Positions 33,489-43,700 of a stretch of DNA of 64,000 bases are shown here, one piece after another. Position 1 is the first letter of the stretch. Every line of letters begins with the position of its first letter. Location of the stretch: the NCBI GenBank assembly GCA_018136815.1, contig CM030939.1, forward strand, positions 4,209,419-4,273,418, in the 5' to 3' direction. The DNA comes from Isochrysis galbana (taxonomy: Eukaryota; Haptophyta; Isochrysidales; Isochrysidaceae). A program made the translations under genes and the position numbers. Below the pieces are notes generated by a model that did not search any database, was not told the DNA's origin, and worked only from the letters and a program-made list of their open reading frames with translations.

Positions 33489-33559
33489 ATGTCCACAGTT
33501 GTATTGTAGTTGTTTAACATTAGAGAGACGCCGTCAAAGCTTCTTCGCTAATCACATCG

Positions 33560-33830
33560 GTCCCCCCCCCCCCGCTTGTTGGTATTTGGAGTTTCTCCTC
33601 CCATTTGGTAGGTCCCGTGAGGCGCTTGCGTTTGCGGCTTGCTTGCGGAAGGGCTCTGGTGAGGTGTGTTACCTCGGTGGCGTCGAGCGGTGTCTTGCCG
33701 TCCAAAGTGTGTTCATCAGCTAGCGGGTATTCGAGTCTCTTGTTGGACTTGTATCCTTCTCCCCACCTAGCCGGCGGGGAGTTGTCGAGGTTCGGTGGAG
33801 CGGCCCCGGGGGAGCGGAGAGACCCCAAGA
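33560..33830 (-). mobile_element. Internal fragment of the L1-like LINE
   Basis: The minus-strand reading ARWGEGYKSNKRLEYPLADE aligns with AQWGEGYKSNKRIEYPLADE of the 17.4-20.2 kb LINE (around 19045-19105), and GPTKWEEKLQIP aligns with GPSKWEEKLHLP. Neither end of the element is present. A C-run interrupts it at 33560-33570. Confidence 0.85.
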
Positions 33831-33972
33831 CCTCGATTGTTTACGTTAGTGTTTTCGCAATATACGGTAATATTTTCCCCGGTCCCAGGGGTGCCCCCGC
33901 GGTTCCCGACCGCCTCTGCGTCCAGAGTCCCCCCGCGGAAAGAGTGAACGCACGGCGTGCACCTTCCTGGAA

Positions 33973-34310
33973 GTTGCTATGCGCACGCACGGCGCCCCGC
34001 GGGGGGGGGGAAGTCGATGTGCATACGCACGGCGTGCACAATGATTGCAAGCAATCACACGTGCTGCGCAAACGAAACATCTCGTATATGGCTACTTTAC
34101 GTTAATGTGGGCCTTAGGGGAAAAAGTTTCTATGCGCACGCACGGCGCCCTCGCGAGGGGGGAAGTCGATGCGCATACGCACGGCGTGCACAGTGATTGC
34201 AAGTAATCACATGTGCTGCGTAAACGAAACATCTCGTATACGGCGACTTTACGTTAATGTGGGCCTTAGAGGAAAAAGTTTCTATGCACATCTCGTATAC
34301 GGCGATTAGC
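33973..34310. repeat. 152/153-bp tandem repeat, about 2.2 copies
   Basis: Units begin at 33973, 34126 and 34278 with CTATGCGCACGCACGGCGCC and contain GATTGCAAGCAATCAC and CGAAACATCTCGTATA. The third copy is cut after about 32 bp. Each unit contains the near-dyad GTGATTGCAAGTAATCAC. Confidence 0.9.
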
Positions 34311-34337
34311 TTTGTTTTGTACCACTATTGTTAATAA

Positions 34338-34550
34338 CTAAAAAGAAAACAGATATGTTGAAAAACCACCTGGTCCTCTTTTGACGGAACGCGACTTTGC
34401 CGTTTCGTTGAACCGCCTGCCGGCGGGCTGCCTCGTCGACGGCTCGCTCGCGCCGTCGATAGCCGCCAGCACGGCCAGCTCGTACGCCAGCTCCGCGTCG
34501 CCGGCGCTCTGCGAGGCGCCAGCCTCGGCCTTGTCTCCCTCGGCAGCCAT
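34338..34550 (-). CDS. Possible small first exon or small protein (70 aa)
   Basis: The ATG at 34550 follows a G-run. The peptide starts AAEGDKAEAGASQSAG and contains AELAYELAVLAAIDG. GC-rich codon use suggests real coding. A weak donor (CCAG-GTGGTT) near 34360 could join it to a missing downstream exon that the 152-bp repeat array may have displaced. No domain recognised. Confidence 0.25.
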   Translation of the reverse strand: MAAEGDKAEAGASQSAGDAELAYELAVLAAIDGASEPSTRQPAGRRFNETAKSRSVKRGPGGFSTYLFSF

Positions 34551-35327
34551 CCTGCGCCCCCCCCCCCCCCCCCCCCGCGGAACGGAGCGGCGGGGCGCGG
34601 GGAACCGGGCGAGATGAAATTCAAAGAAGATGCAAAAGGGCGGGACGGCGAGACGGCGAGGTGTACTCACCGCGGAGAAAGCGTACTTCGGGGAGTTTCG
34701 AAGATAAGAGAAGTACTGGCTGTCAAAATCCTCTGTTTTTTTGCCTCCCTGGGTTCTCAGTCCGCAGTGCTCCCACTAAGCTCCTGGCCCCCCCCGACCA
34801 CCGACCACCGCCTCAGCCATGAGCGAGGAGAAAACCAGGGCCCATCGGGGGCTGGTACACGCCGCCCGCCACTCCCGCCAATAGAAACCCCAAATCCCGA
34901 GCCCCTCAGTAGAGCAAGAAGGGAAGAGCCGCAAGTCAAGAGAAGAAAGTGAGAAAGTAAGCTGATATCTGTGCAGGGCCTCGCGTCTCGCGTGTGATGA
35001 GAATATTAAGAAGTTTAATTTAGTTATCTTTGGCGGATAGGTGTGTTGGGGAGCATGATGAGGGCAGCCGCGGAAGCTCTGGCATGGACGCAAGCAACAA
35101 GGTGCAAGGAAGGCCGCCTCGGATACTAGCTACTTATTGCTCTTGGGACTCCCCATCAGCCCTCAACCCCCATGCCCCCGTTCGGCCCTTCTCACAACTC
35201 CATAGCCTCTCCTCTCCCTTCCTCTTCATGCGTTCCGAGCGGGTGCCTTCAATCGCTCAGATATTCTAGCCGCACGATCCTATTCTAACATGCTTCTCCT
35301 TTACCCTTGTAACAACCCAAGCGCCCA
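34551..35327. other. No gene recognised
   Basis: Intergenic. It contains a C-run at 34557-34576 and an AT-rich patch near 35000-35035. No supportable ORF. Confidence 0.4.
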
Positions 35328-38300
35328 TCATGGATAGCACATTCGGGCGAGCTTGACGATGCCTCCCGAGAAGGCGACGATGCCGTCGAAGAAACCGAGA
35401 GAGCACAATTCTCTATGAGAAACCACCTCTGCATCGATGGCTGCCTCCTCTTCGAGGCCCCCAAGATTGATTCCTTCTGCATCTAATGGAGAGCCGTTTT
35501 CCACACCGTCCGGATTGTCACCGCTGCCGGCCTCGACGAGGTCTATGCCTCCGTCAGCATGGTAAATGACGAGCACAAGGGACTTAGCACATCGCTGACG
35601 AATTCTCTCGATCAAGCCCTTCTTTGACGGTGGGTCAAGGGCACCAAAGGTCTCGTCAAGAAGTAGAAGGGCGGGGCAATCTTCATGCAGGAAAACAGAG
35701 CGCATCATCTCAAGTTTGACGCGTTGTCCGCCCGACAGTGATGAACAAAAGTCGTCGTGTTCACGCAAAAGTTCTGTAACGGAGATGGTTGACGCCGGAA
35801 GCCCAAGCTCGAGGCCGACCGATGAGACCTGCACGGCAAGGGCCTGGCGATCCGTATAAGCCGTGGTCGATCCGTTCTCATACTTGATGCCAGTATGATT
35901 TACGAGTTGTTTTGAGGGCGTGATGCTTCCCGTGAGCCAATCCAGAGGACTGGCATGCAACGGGCAGTACAGTCGCTGTGCGACGTGGACGATCGACCCG
36001 CGCCGAGGGAGCACGAGCTCATCAAGCCGATGGATTTCAAGCCCGGGAGGTGTGACGCCACCTTCTGCGCAGCCGTCATTTTGCCAGCTTGGGATTCCTC
36101 CGGATTCGCATGCAGTTCTTCCGGCGCACGCTCCAAGAAGTGCAAAGAGCGAACTTTTTCCGCAGCCGTTAGGGCCCGTGACTGCGAAAACGCCGGGAGC
36201 ACGAACGGAGAGTTCGTCTATCGAGACGGTGGCTGCACCTCGGGTGTATGAAAGCGAGAGGCGTAGCTCGCCACTAGCGACGCATGGTACAAAACCACGT
36301 GCATGATGTGTTTCTCGTGTAGACAAGACCTCACCGTCACAGTATGAGCAACGGAGACGTGGGGCGCTATTGGCTTGAGTAAGCTCGTCTTGCAAGGCTA
36401 GCAAGCGCTGCACATCATTGGCTATGGTTGTCAGCTCGGCCTGGAGACGGGCAAGACATCAAGCGCATGAATGTGGGAAGAAGGGTGAGAAGATGCGATA
36501 AGGACTCGAGGCTTTGAGAAAATTTCAGGGCGATGATACGGGCGAAGCGCGAATACAAGGCAGGAAGATTGGGCATCAAGGAGAGCGCTCAGCTCGAAGA
36601 AATTATGGGTCCTCACCTCTGATCTCGAGGCCATGAGAAGCAGATCGAGTGCATCCTCCACAACGCGCGCGAATAACCAAATGTCTGCTGCTCCGAGATG
36701 GCCCCATTCCAGCAAGAAGGCAAGACCCACCTTGGAGGTTTCATAGAGTGGCGGTCGGTCGGATGAAGTTATCCAACTACAGAAATTCGGCCAGGTGTGT
36801 CCCGGGCACGAGCTGAGCGACGGGAATACTCCAACATTTATAGCGGTCTTGCGCTCACCTCGACACCCGGATTGAGAACGTCCTGCCAGTAAAGCCATTG
36901 GATCCATTGCCTCACGCCACGCAGCAATTCCCGCAGACGGTGTAGTCGAGAGATTTGGGTGGTGAGCAGTACCCATTGAGCGCGAGCAAAAGAGGTCGCA
37001 TCGAGAGCTGCCAAGACGGAAGCGTGCTGAACATCATGAGCCTACTTGGCAGAGGCGGTGGCGGAAGGAGGCAGTAAGATGGCATCCAATACAAGCACAA
37101 CAAGATACACGGAGACAAGGGCGCCAGGTGAAGAAAGGATGGTAGCAGTGCTGCAGAATCGATCGGTCAGGCCTCGCCTGCACTCTAGCTCTCTTGGCTT
37201 CCATAGCCTTCTCTTCCCTCTTGAGAGCTTCGATTGCTGAGGACAGGCGAGCCATCACTTTGCTTTTAATTGCATCAACGATTAGAGCAAGTGGCAGTGC
37301 CATCGCCACAAATGTTGGCTGCGCAAGAGCCACCGACGGGAAGAGCGCGAGTTTGGGAAGAGAGAAGATCTTGCGCTGGACAAGTCGGAATGATGTTGAG
37401 ACAGTCGTGCGACTGCGAACAAACATTGAGGGCGCGTGATCGAGGTATGGGACAGGGAAGCAGAGGAAGGGACGAGGCAAATCTCGAAGCAATCGTTTTC
37501 GCGGGGCGAGCCATGCGGGCAAGATTCGGGAGGCCGCTGAGCGACCGCTTTCAGACATGCGAAATGGCAGGAAGCATCGCTTGGTATGGGTGTAGGTATG
37601 GGAGTGGGTGTGAGTGTGGCGCATGCGCAAGCGCAGCGCGCGTGTAGAGCTGAAGTCCCAAATGGCATAGTGAGTGCTTACAGTGCGGCGGCGTGAGCAT
37701 CGACGGTTTGGTTCGAGTCCTTGAACACGGCGAGAGCGGATGGCGATGCAAATGGTGCGCGTACCCGAATGCTGGCCTCAACCTCATCAGCAAATGCAGC
37801 TGCAGCGCAGAGGTGAGGAGGCTCAGAGGCGACAAATTAGGAAGGGTGCTCGATCAAAGAATGACCACTTGGCTTCCACCAGCGTGTCTGGCGGATGAAT
37901 GCTGACATCCAAGGTGCCTCAAAAGAATCAGAAAGCTAGACTAAAGGCGAAAGCCGGGTCCAAGTGCCAGAGAGAAGTCACGCAGATCAGGAAAATGGCG
38001 GATGACGATGTGTGCAGAAGCGGGTCCTGTGAGACCATTAGGATGGGGGAGCAGGGTGATGCTATGCATACCTGCAGCGGCCTCGTTTATGGACTCCAAT
38101 GAGCATCGCTGTAAAAAGTAAGGCAAGGCCCACCATAGCAGAAAGCTTCGTACGCGACGGGCAAATGTGCCAGCGGGCGTCAAGTTGCGCTTGCGCTTGG
38201 GAGTATCGCACGAAGCAACTTTTGGAGGCCTGGCTTGGTGCGAGGCAGAGGACAATCCCGTGGAGGAGTCTTCATGCCTGGTTGGCCGCGCCGGACTCTT

Positions 38301-38942
38301 TGATTGCTTGCGCTGGCTCATACCAGTCGCCCATGGAGTTGGAATTGCAGCGTCATCACCGCCCACGGTCCGCGCCTCAACCGTGCCTTCCCTTAACGGC
38401 TGCTCGTTCGCTGCACCAGAAGGCGGAGCATCTCTTGGGACGCACTGCAGCAAAGCATTCTTGCGCGTCTGAGCTGCACGGAGGTATGCGACGCCAAGAT
38501 GACCAAGGGCTATCTGCGCTTCGATAGTGACTAGAGCGAGGCGTGACAGCCGGGAATCGAGGAAATCTGCTCCGGTGTAAAGTGCCACGACATTCCGAAC
38601 AGCTACCAAGTTGCCAATGGGCAAGAGTGGTAAGACTACCGCTGCGCCGGCGACACCCACCAGTGCCGCTCCCGGCTGGAGAGACGCGGGCCGGGTGCAG
38701 ATCCACCAGCCGGCGGCGGTGCTGAGCACTTGGAGCGAAAGCACGAGGGCGAGCGCGTTCCATCCATGCTGTAGCCGCGTGAAGGCGGTGTATGTGACGA
38801 GCGCGAGCGCGAGCGCATGGACGAGGCGCTGGTGGGGCGGCTCCGCGCAACACGCGACCACGCACCGGCAGTAGAGCACCGGGAGGACGACGCTGACAAC
38901 GTCGCTGGTGAGGGTCTCGAGCAGATCGAACGAGCCCATCAT
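35328..38942 (-). CDS. ABC transporter, N-terminal membrane domain plus one ATPase, 6 exons
   Basis: Exons 38942-38072, 37799-37682, 37547-37184, 37026-36859, 36730-36617 and 36440-35328 join in frame (915 residues). Seen: several hydrophobic helices in residues 1-165 (LVHALALALVTYTAF, GAALVGVAGAAVVLPLLPIG), a basic linker, a second hydrophobic part (VALAQPTFVAMALPLALIV, about 385-405), a coiled stretch (SSAIEALKREEKAMEAKRAR), then the nucleotide-binding domain: Walker A GPNGCGKSS (634-642), Q-loop VAQRLYCPL, signature LSGGQR (about 785), Walker B ALLLLDETFGALDP and H-loop VIYHAD. The Q-loop and signature look most like the ABCD/SbmA-type half-transporters of peroxisomes and plastids, but the N-terminus is unusual. 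Substrate unknown. A 32-bp intron option near 37650 was rejected. Acceptors of exons 3 and 4 are the least certain. Confidence 0.85.
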
Positions 38943-39317
38943 CGAGAAGCGCAAGGAGGGAGGACGAGAGGGAAGGAAAGGGAAGGAGAGGGGCGAGAGT
39001 GAGAGAGAGGAGGCCAAGCGCGCGACAGTCCTTCCTCTCGCGAGCTCGTTCGGCCGGAAGCGAAAACAAAACCTGGAGGCGCGAGAAGTTCAGCCTGATA
39101 GACAGGGAACTTTAGATTGCGCAGGTGAACACCAACGGAGCAGCGGGCGCGCGAAGACCGGAAGAAAGAGAGAGCAGCCCCCCGCGCGCGGGGGAACGGC
39201 GCCCTCACCCTCTTTCCTCGCGCCGCGCGCCGCCAGCCCCACGCTAATACACACACACATCCTCACACATACACTCATGCAGGCCACTGGCCACCCCCAT
39301 GCTGCTTCCGCCCGCCG

Positions 39318-39493
39318 ATGCCTGCCGGCGCCCTCAGTGACTCCCCGGAGCTCGTCGACCACGAGGGCGCGCCGCCCCCGGCGGGCGGCGACCACGCGTC
39401 GGCGCCGACGGACAATGACACACCGGTACCAGAAGACGCACAAGACGGAGTGGACGCAGCCCGCGCCAGCCTTCTCGCCGGCGGCCCGCTAGC
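39318..39493 (+). CDS. Possible first exon, cut by a repeat element
   Basis: The ATG at 39318 opens a GC3-rich frame (MPAGALSDSPELVDHEGAP and on to DGVDAARASLLAGG) divergent from the ABC transporter. Protein-like sequence stops where the repeat element at 39509 begins, so the gene may have been interrupted. No domain recognised. Confidence 0.3.
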
Positions 39494-39508
39494 CCGTTGG
39501 ACCGCTCA

Positions 39509-40440
39509 TCCTAGCTGGGAAACACGTGTTTGCCGTGTTTCTACGACGAAAGCCAAACACAGCCGTGTTTTGCCGTGTTTCAAACCTCCTCCTGTTTGGC
39601 CGCCGTGTTTGTAGCTTGTAGCAGCTGGCCAATGGCTAGCGGCGTGCGCGCGCAGCACTGCCGCGCCGCTCCACACGACAACCAATGCACCGCCACAGCG
39701 TGTGGTTGGTGGTTGGGGTGTTCCTCGCCGAGGCCGAGGATGATGACGGGCGCCCAAACCAAACTGCGTTGGTGCGCCTCGCGACAATGGATCGCTTGCG
39801 CTTGCGCACTCACTGAAGGACAGGCTGACTCAGGCCGGTGGCGCGGGCGGGGAGCGGGGAGCATGCCAACGGTGGTCATGCTTCCCGGCCTGCCTGCCAC
39901 GCGCGGCGGGCAGGGCCTCTTCGTCACATCATGCCTCGTCGTCGTCTTGCAGGACGGCCGCCCGCTGGCCTCGCGCTCCGTTGAGGAGCACGGCCCACTG
40001 CAGGGGCGCAACGGCCGTGGGTGCCCTCTCCTGCCGCGGGGTGTCGGTGTCTCGGCAGGGTCTGCCTCGTCTGCTTCGTCGTTGCACGCGCGCGCGCGCC
40101 AGGAACGGTCGAGGTTGGGGTTGAACATGGGTGTGAGGGAGGAGAGAGGAGGGGGGGGGGTCGCGCACGGTCACACGGTCACAAGGGAGCGTAGCGCGGG
40201 GCCGCGCGCGGGGGGAGCGGAGCAGTGGAGCCGAGCGCGGGGCATATTGATATTGACAATCTACAAAGTACTATACTTTTAGAGAGAGTTACAGTTATAG
40301 ATAGTAGGTAGAGGTAGAGGCCCCCCGCTCCCCCGCTGTGTTTGGGACTGTGTTTGGCTGTGTTTCTACGAAACCCAAACACAGACCGTGTTTCCTGTGT
40401 TTGGAGAAGCCCCGGCTGTGTTTCCTAGCTAGGCCGCTCA
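39509..40440. mobile_element. Candidate TIR element, about 930 bp, with CAAACACAG dyads
   Basis: The left end reads CCTAGCTGGGAAACAC and the right end GTGTTTCCTAGCTAGG, an inverted match of 15/16. Inside both ends lies a dyad (GTGTTTCTACGA with CCAAACACAG, at 39535-39580 and 40365-40385). The interior has no transposase-like frame, so if mobile it is non-autonomous. No target duplication was confirmed. Confidence 0.45.
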
Positions 40441-40606
40441 TGTCCGCTCCGTCGTCTCGCTCGCCCTCTCCTCTGCCCGCCATTCATTCTCCCGCCTTGG
40501 AGGATGTGCCCGCTTCACCCGCCATTCCCAACTCCGCCGTGCCTTCCGCCATCTCCCTTCCCCTTCCGTCCCTTTTGGTCCCTTCCGTTCCTCCCGTAAC
40601 CTCCAG

Positions 40607-41299
40607 CCCGTCACCCCGCCATCAGGCAGCAGGCGGCTCCCCCCGTGCACTACTAGGGGGATCGGGGTGAATGAAGGGCTTAGATATGGTCCGGTGGCCT
40701 GCCCCCCCCCCCCCCGGCCCCGGTGATCCGTTCCCCCCTTCCTCCTATGCCTACCGGGCTGGCGGCGGCCTCAGACCCGACTTATCTTGTAAACAGGTGC
40801 GGGACTTACCTATTTTTCAGTGAGCGGAGCTCTCGCTTCGCCCACCCCCTTCTCCGCGCTCTCTCTCCCCTCTCCTGCAGGCACGCGCGATGGCGCGCCT
40901 GCGACAGGCATGCAGCTGCCCCTGGCGACCCCTGGAGGCTCCTGGAGGCCAGCTCAGGGGGCAGAGGGCAGAGGAGGCTGGGGCTGGGCCCTGGCCCCCC
41001 CTGCCTCTCCCTCGCTGGCGCTCTTGAGCCCTGAGCCTCGGGGGTCCCCAATCTGCACCTGTCTGCCTGTCGAATGGGGGGGGGGGGGTGGAGCGATGGG
41101 CTGGCCGCGACAAGCCGGACGCGCGAGGCAGGCAAGCCTGCCAGTGAGAACGAGTGGGTCAGCACGGCAGTGTGCTCCTGGCAAGCCATCAGGCATGCCG
41201 CCAGGAGCATGGGTGGTTCCTCCCCCATGGCAGGGGAGGAGCGGAGAGAGGGGGGGGCTCGTGCCCCCCCCTGGGCGAACTAAGTATAAACTTAGTTGC
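40607..41299 (+). repeat. X-family repeat copy, direct orientation
   Basis: Collinear with the reverse complement of 41676-42419 at roughly 85-90 per cent by eye. Shared landmarks: CTTAGATATGGTCCGGTGGC, TGTAAACAGGTGCGGGACTT, the GGTGGTTCCTCCCCCATGGC block and the terminal AACTAAGTATAAACTTAGTT at 41279-41298. Contains C/G-runs at 40700 and 41083. No credible protein. Confidence 0.85.
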
Positions 41300-41594
41300 G
41301 TGGTGGGGATTCAAATTCAGCTCGAGGCTCGATCGAGGGCAAGCCCGGCGCGGGCGTGGGAGTGCGGCTCGCGGCCCGCGCCATCTGAGGGTTTGGGTGG
41401 TATTGATGAGTGCCCTGCTCATGCCAAAAAAAACAGCGTGGGGATGACCGACAGGCCCCCCGGAGGCGAGTTAGAACCTGAGAGGGAGGGCGCGAGGAGC
41501 GAGGCGCCCCTCCATGCCGAACTAAGTATGCACTTAGTTGAAAGAAAGCAAGATGGAAAGAAGGGAAGTACACGGGCGTTGTCCGTAGGAGGGT

Positions 41595-41648
41595 AGTAGC
41601 TACTGGGCCCGTAGTAGGTGGATAGCCCAGAATCTTCAGAATTTTTTT
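41595..41648 (+). mobile_element. LINE 3' tail remnant
   Basis: TAGTAGGTGGATAGCCCAGA then ATCTTCAGAATTTTTTT is the conserved 3' terminus and T-run of the L1-like LINE. Only the last 50 bp or so remain. Confidence 0.75.
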
Positions 41649-41675
41649 GATGCTACTATCTACTATCATCGCTCA

Positions 41676-42419
41676 ACTAAGTTTATACTTAGCTCGCCCA
41701 TGGGGGGGCACGAGCCCCCCCCTCTCTCCACTCCTCCCCTGCCATGGGGGAGGAACCACCCATCCTCCATCCTCCTGGCACGCCTGATGGCTTGCCAGGA
41801 GGCCACTGCCCTGCTGACCCTCTCTCCCACTGACAGGCTCGCCTGATTCGCCCGTCCTGGCCCGGCGTGGCCAGCCCATTGCTCCAACCCCTCCTCCCCC
41901 CCTGTTCGACAGGCAGACAGGTGCAGCGTGGGGGGGCCCTGAGGCTCAGGAGCGCCAGCGAGGGAGAGGCAGGGGAGGCCAGGGCCCAGCCCCAGCCTCC
42001 TCTGCCCCCTGAGCTGGCCTCCATGAGCCTCCAGGGTCGCCAATGGGCAGCTGCAGGCCTGCCGCAGGGCGCCATCGCGCGTGCCGCAGGAGAGGGGAGA
42101 GAGAGCGCGGAGAAGGGGGTGAGCTCCGCCCACCGAAAAATAGGTAAGTCCCGCACCTGTTTACAGGATAAGTCGGGACTGAGGTCGCCGCCCACTCGGA
42201 GACACAGGAGGAAGAGAGGGAACAGATCACCGGGGGGAGGCGCGGGCCACCGGACCATATCTAAGCCCTTCACCCCAATCCCCCTAGTAGTGCACGGGGG
42301 GAGCCGCCTGATGGCGGGGGGAGAAGGGCTGGGAGCGTGGGGGTGTAGAAAGTTTTCCTACGTGAGTAGAAAGTAGAGGGTCCACGGCTGCGTGCGCGGT
42401 GAGACTATTAAAAGGTTTA
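41676..42419 (-). mobile_element. X-family SINE-like retroposon, bounded by a 19-bp target duplication
   Basis: The element is flanked by perfect direct repeats TATCTACTATCATCGCTCA at 41657-41675 and 42420-42438. On the minus strand it starts TAAACCTTTTAATAG and ends GCTAAGTATAAACTTAGT. Length 744 bp. The long target duplication points to target-primed reverse transcription rather than cut-and-paste transposition (known rule). There is no reverse transcriptase, so it is non-autonomous. I did not find a clear Pol III A/B box. Relatives: 40607-41299, 24160-24600, the terminus at 31384-31490, and isolated terminal dyads at 11203, 13965 and 41521. Confidence 0.75.
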
Positions 42420-42717
42420 TATCTACTATCATCGCTCATCACCTTTCCTTACACCGAACGGACCCCGTTCGTCGGCACTCCATCTGCTGTACGAACATAC
42501 ACGGTCACATGGCGGTATCAATGGTGTGACTACAGACATAGTAGGCAAATGCAGGATTTACCTGTGTATGCCATGCCCAACATACCCCGCACAACGATCA
42601 ACTCGATTATTCCTAAGCAGCAAGTTCGGCTCCAAGCAAGCCCAACGCATGTAAAGAAAGCTAAAAGCGTTTTCACAGCAAGGGGAACCGCCCCGAGTGT
42701 GCGGCGATGTCACACCG

Positions 42718-43600
42718 CTAAATATCGCGCGAAAGACCACGTCCAATTACGAGCAGGTCATCACGTGAGTGGCCGTTGTAAAACTTTTCGCTGATCTGCG
42801 TGCATCCCCAGAGCGTGAGCTTTGCAAGCCTCGGCGACGCGTCGACAAGGGAACCGAGGCCATCATCCGTGATAGCACGGCACCAGGAGACATCGAGGGA
42901 CTCAAGGGAGTTTGCGCAATGCTTCATGAGCGCAACCAAAGCAGCATCCCCAAGAGCGGGCACGTTATTGAGAGAGAGATGTGTTAGGGACTTGGAGGTG
43001 GCGGCAGCGAGCGATTCTATGGCTGCGTCGGAAAGCTGAACACATTTTCGTAAGGTGAGCGATGAGAGGGCGCTCCGTCGAGCATCTGATTGGATGGAAG
43101 GTGGGTGGGTGTTGGTCAGGTATGGATGCGCACGGTGGCAATGAGAAGTCGAGCGTGCTAGGAAGGGAGAGGAGATCGCAGTCGGCGTGCGAGAAAAAAG
43201 GTTAGAATAGGGATGGTGATTCGGACGGCGGGGCACCCGGGTACCTGCGATTCGCACTAGGTCTCCGTCTGTGAGGAGCTCGACTCCCTCGAGATTAAGC
43301 TCTCGGAGCGATGTCATCTTCGCGACCAGATCCGCAACGTCGGAGCCCACCAAGAGCCCACAACCGGCAAGAGAGAGCGATTTAATGTTGGTAACCGAGG
43401 CACGAGTGGCCGCATGGAGTGACGGGCCATCAAGGAGCATGAGGCCTTTTAGGGATAGCTGGACGAGATTCGCTAGTTTGCCAATGGGCTCCACGGCGGA
43501 GGCGGGAAGGTGCGCAAGGTCTTCCAAGGCGAGCACCTCAAGATTTGGGCAATAAGTTGTAAGAGAGCTGACAGAGGCGGCTCCAAGCTGCGAATTACCC
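42718..43600 (-). CDS. Leucine-rich-repeat protein (AMN1/RAD7/F-box-LRR type), partial
   Basis: Exons 43600-43245 and 43085-42718 (159-bp GT-AG intron joining VRIA to DARRSALSSL); the stop is at 42718. The 5' side is lost in the N-gap. Seen: at least seven Cys-containing LRRs of the RNI type with L-x-x-L-x-L pattern: NLEVLALEDLAHL, NIKSLSLAGCGLL, SLRELNLEGVELLTD, ALSSLTLRKCVQLSD, SLTHLSLNNVPALGD, SLESLDVSWCRAITD, RLAKLTLWGCTQISE. This repeat type mediates protein-protein contact, often substrate choice in SCF-type ligases; no F-box is visible. It may be the 3' part of the gene across the gap. Confidence 0.85.
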
Positions 43601-43700
43601 NNNNNNNNNNNNNNNNNNNNNNNNNNNNNNNNNNNNNNNNNNNNNNNNNNNNNNNNNNNNNNNNNNNNNNNNNNNNNNNNNNNNNNNNNNNNNNNNNNNN
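43601..43700. other. Assembly gap (100 N)
   Basis: Exactly 100 N of unknown true length, lying between the LRR coding part and the methyltransferase-side exon. Confidence 0.99.

Noticed and set aside
33974-34310. CRISPR-like array
   Set aside because: Two long tandem units without short identical repeats or unique spacers, in a eukaryotic genome.
37650-37681. A 32-bp intron in the ABC transporter gene
   Set aside because: Far shorter than every other intron here; the acceptor at 37548 is also in frame and gives a 134-bp intron.
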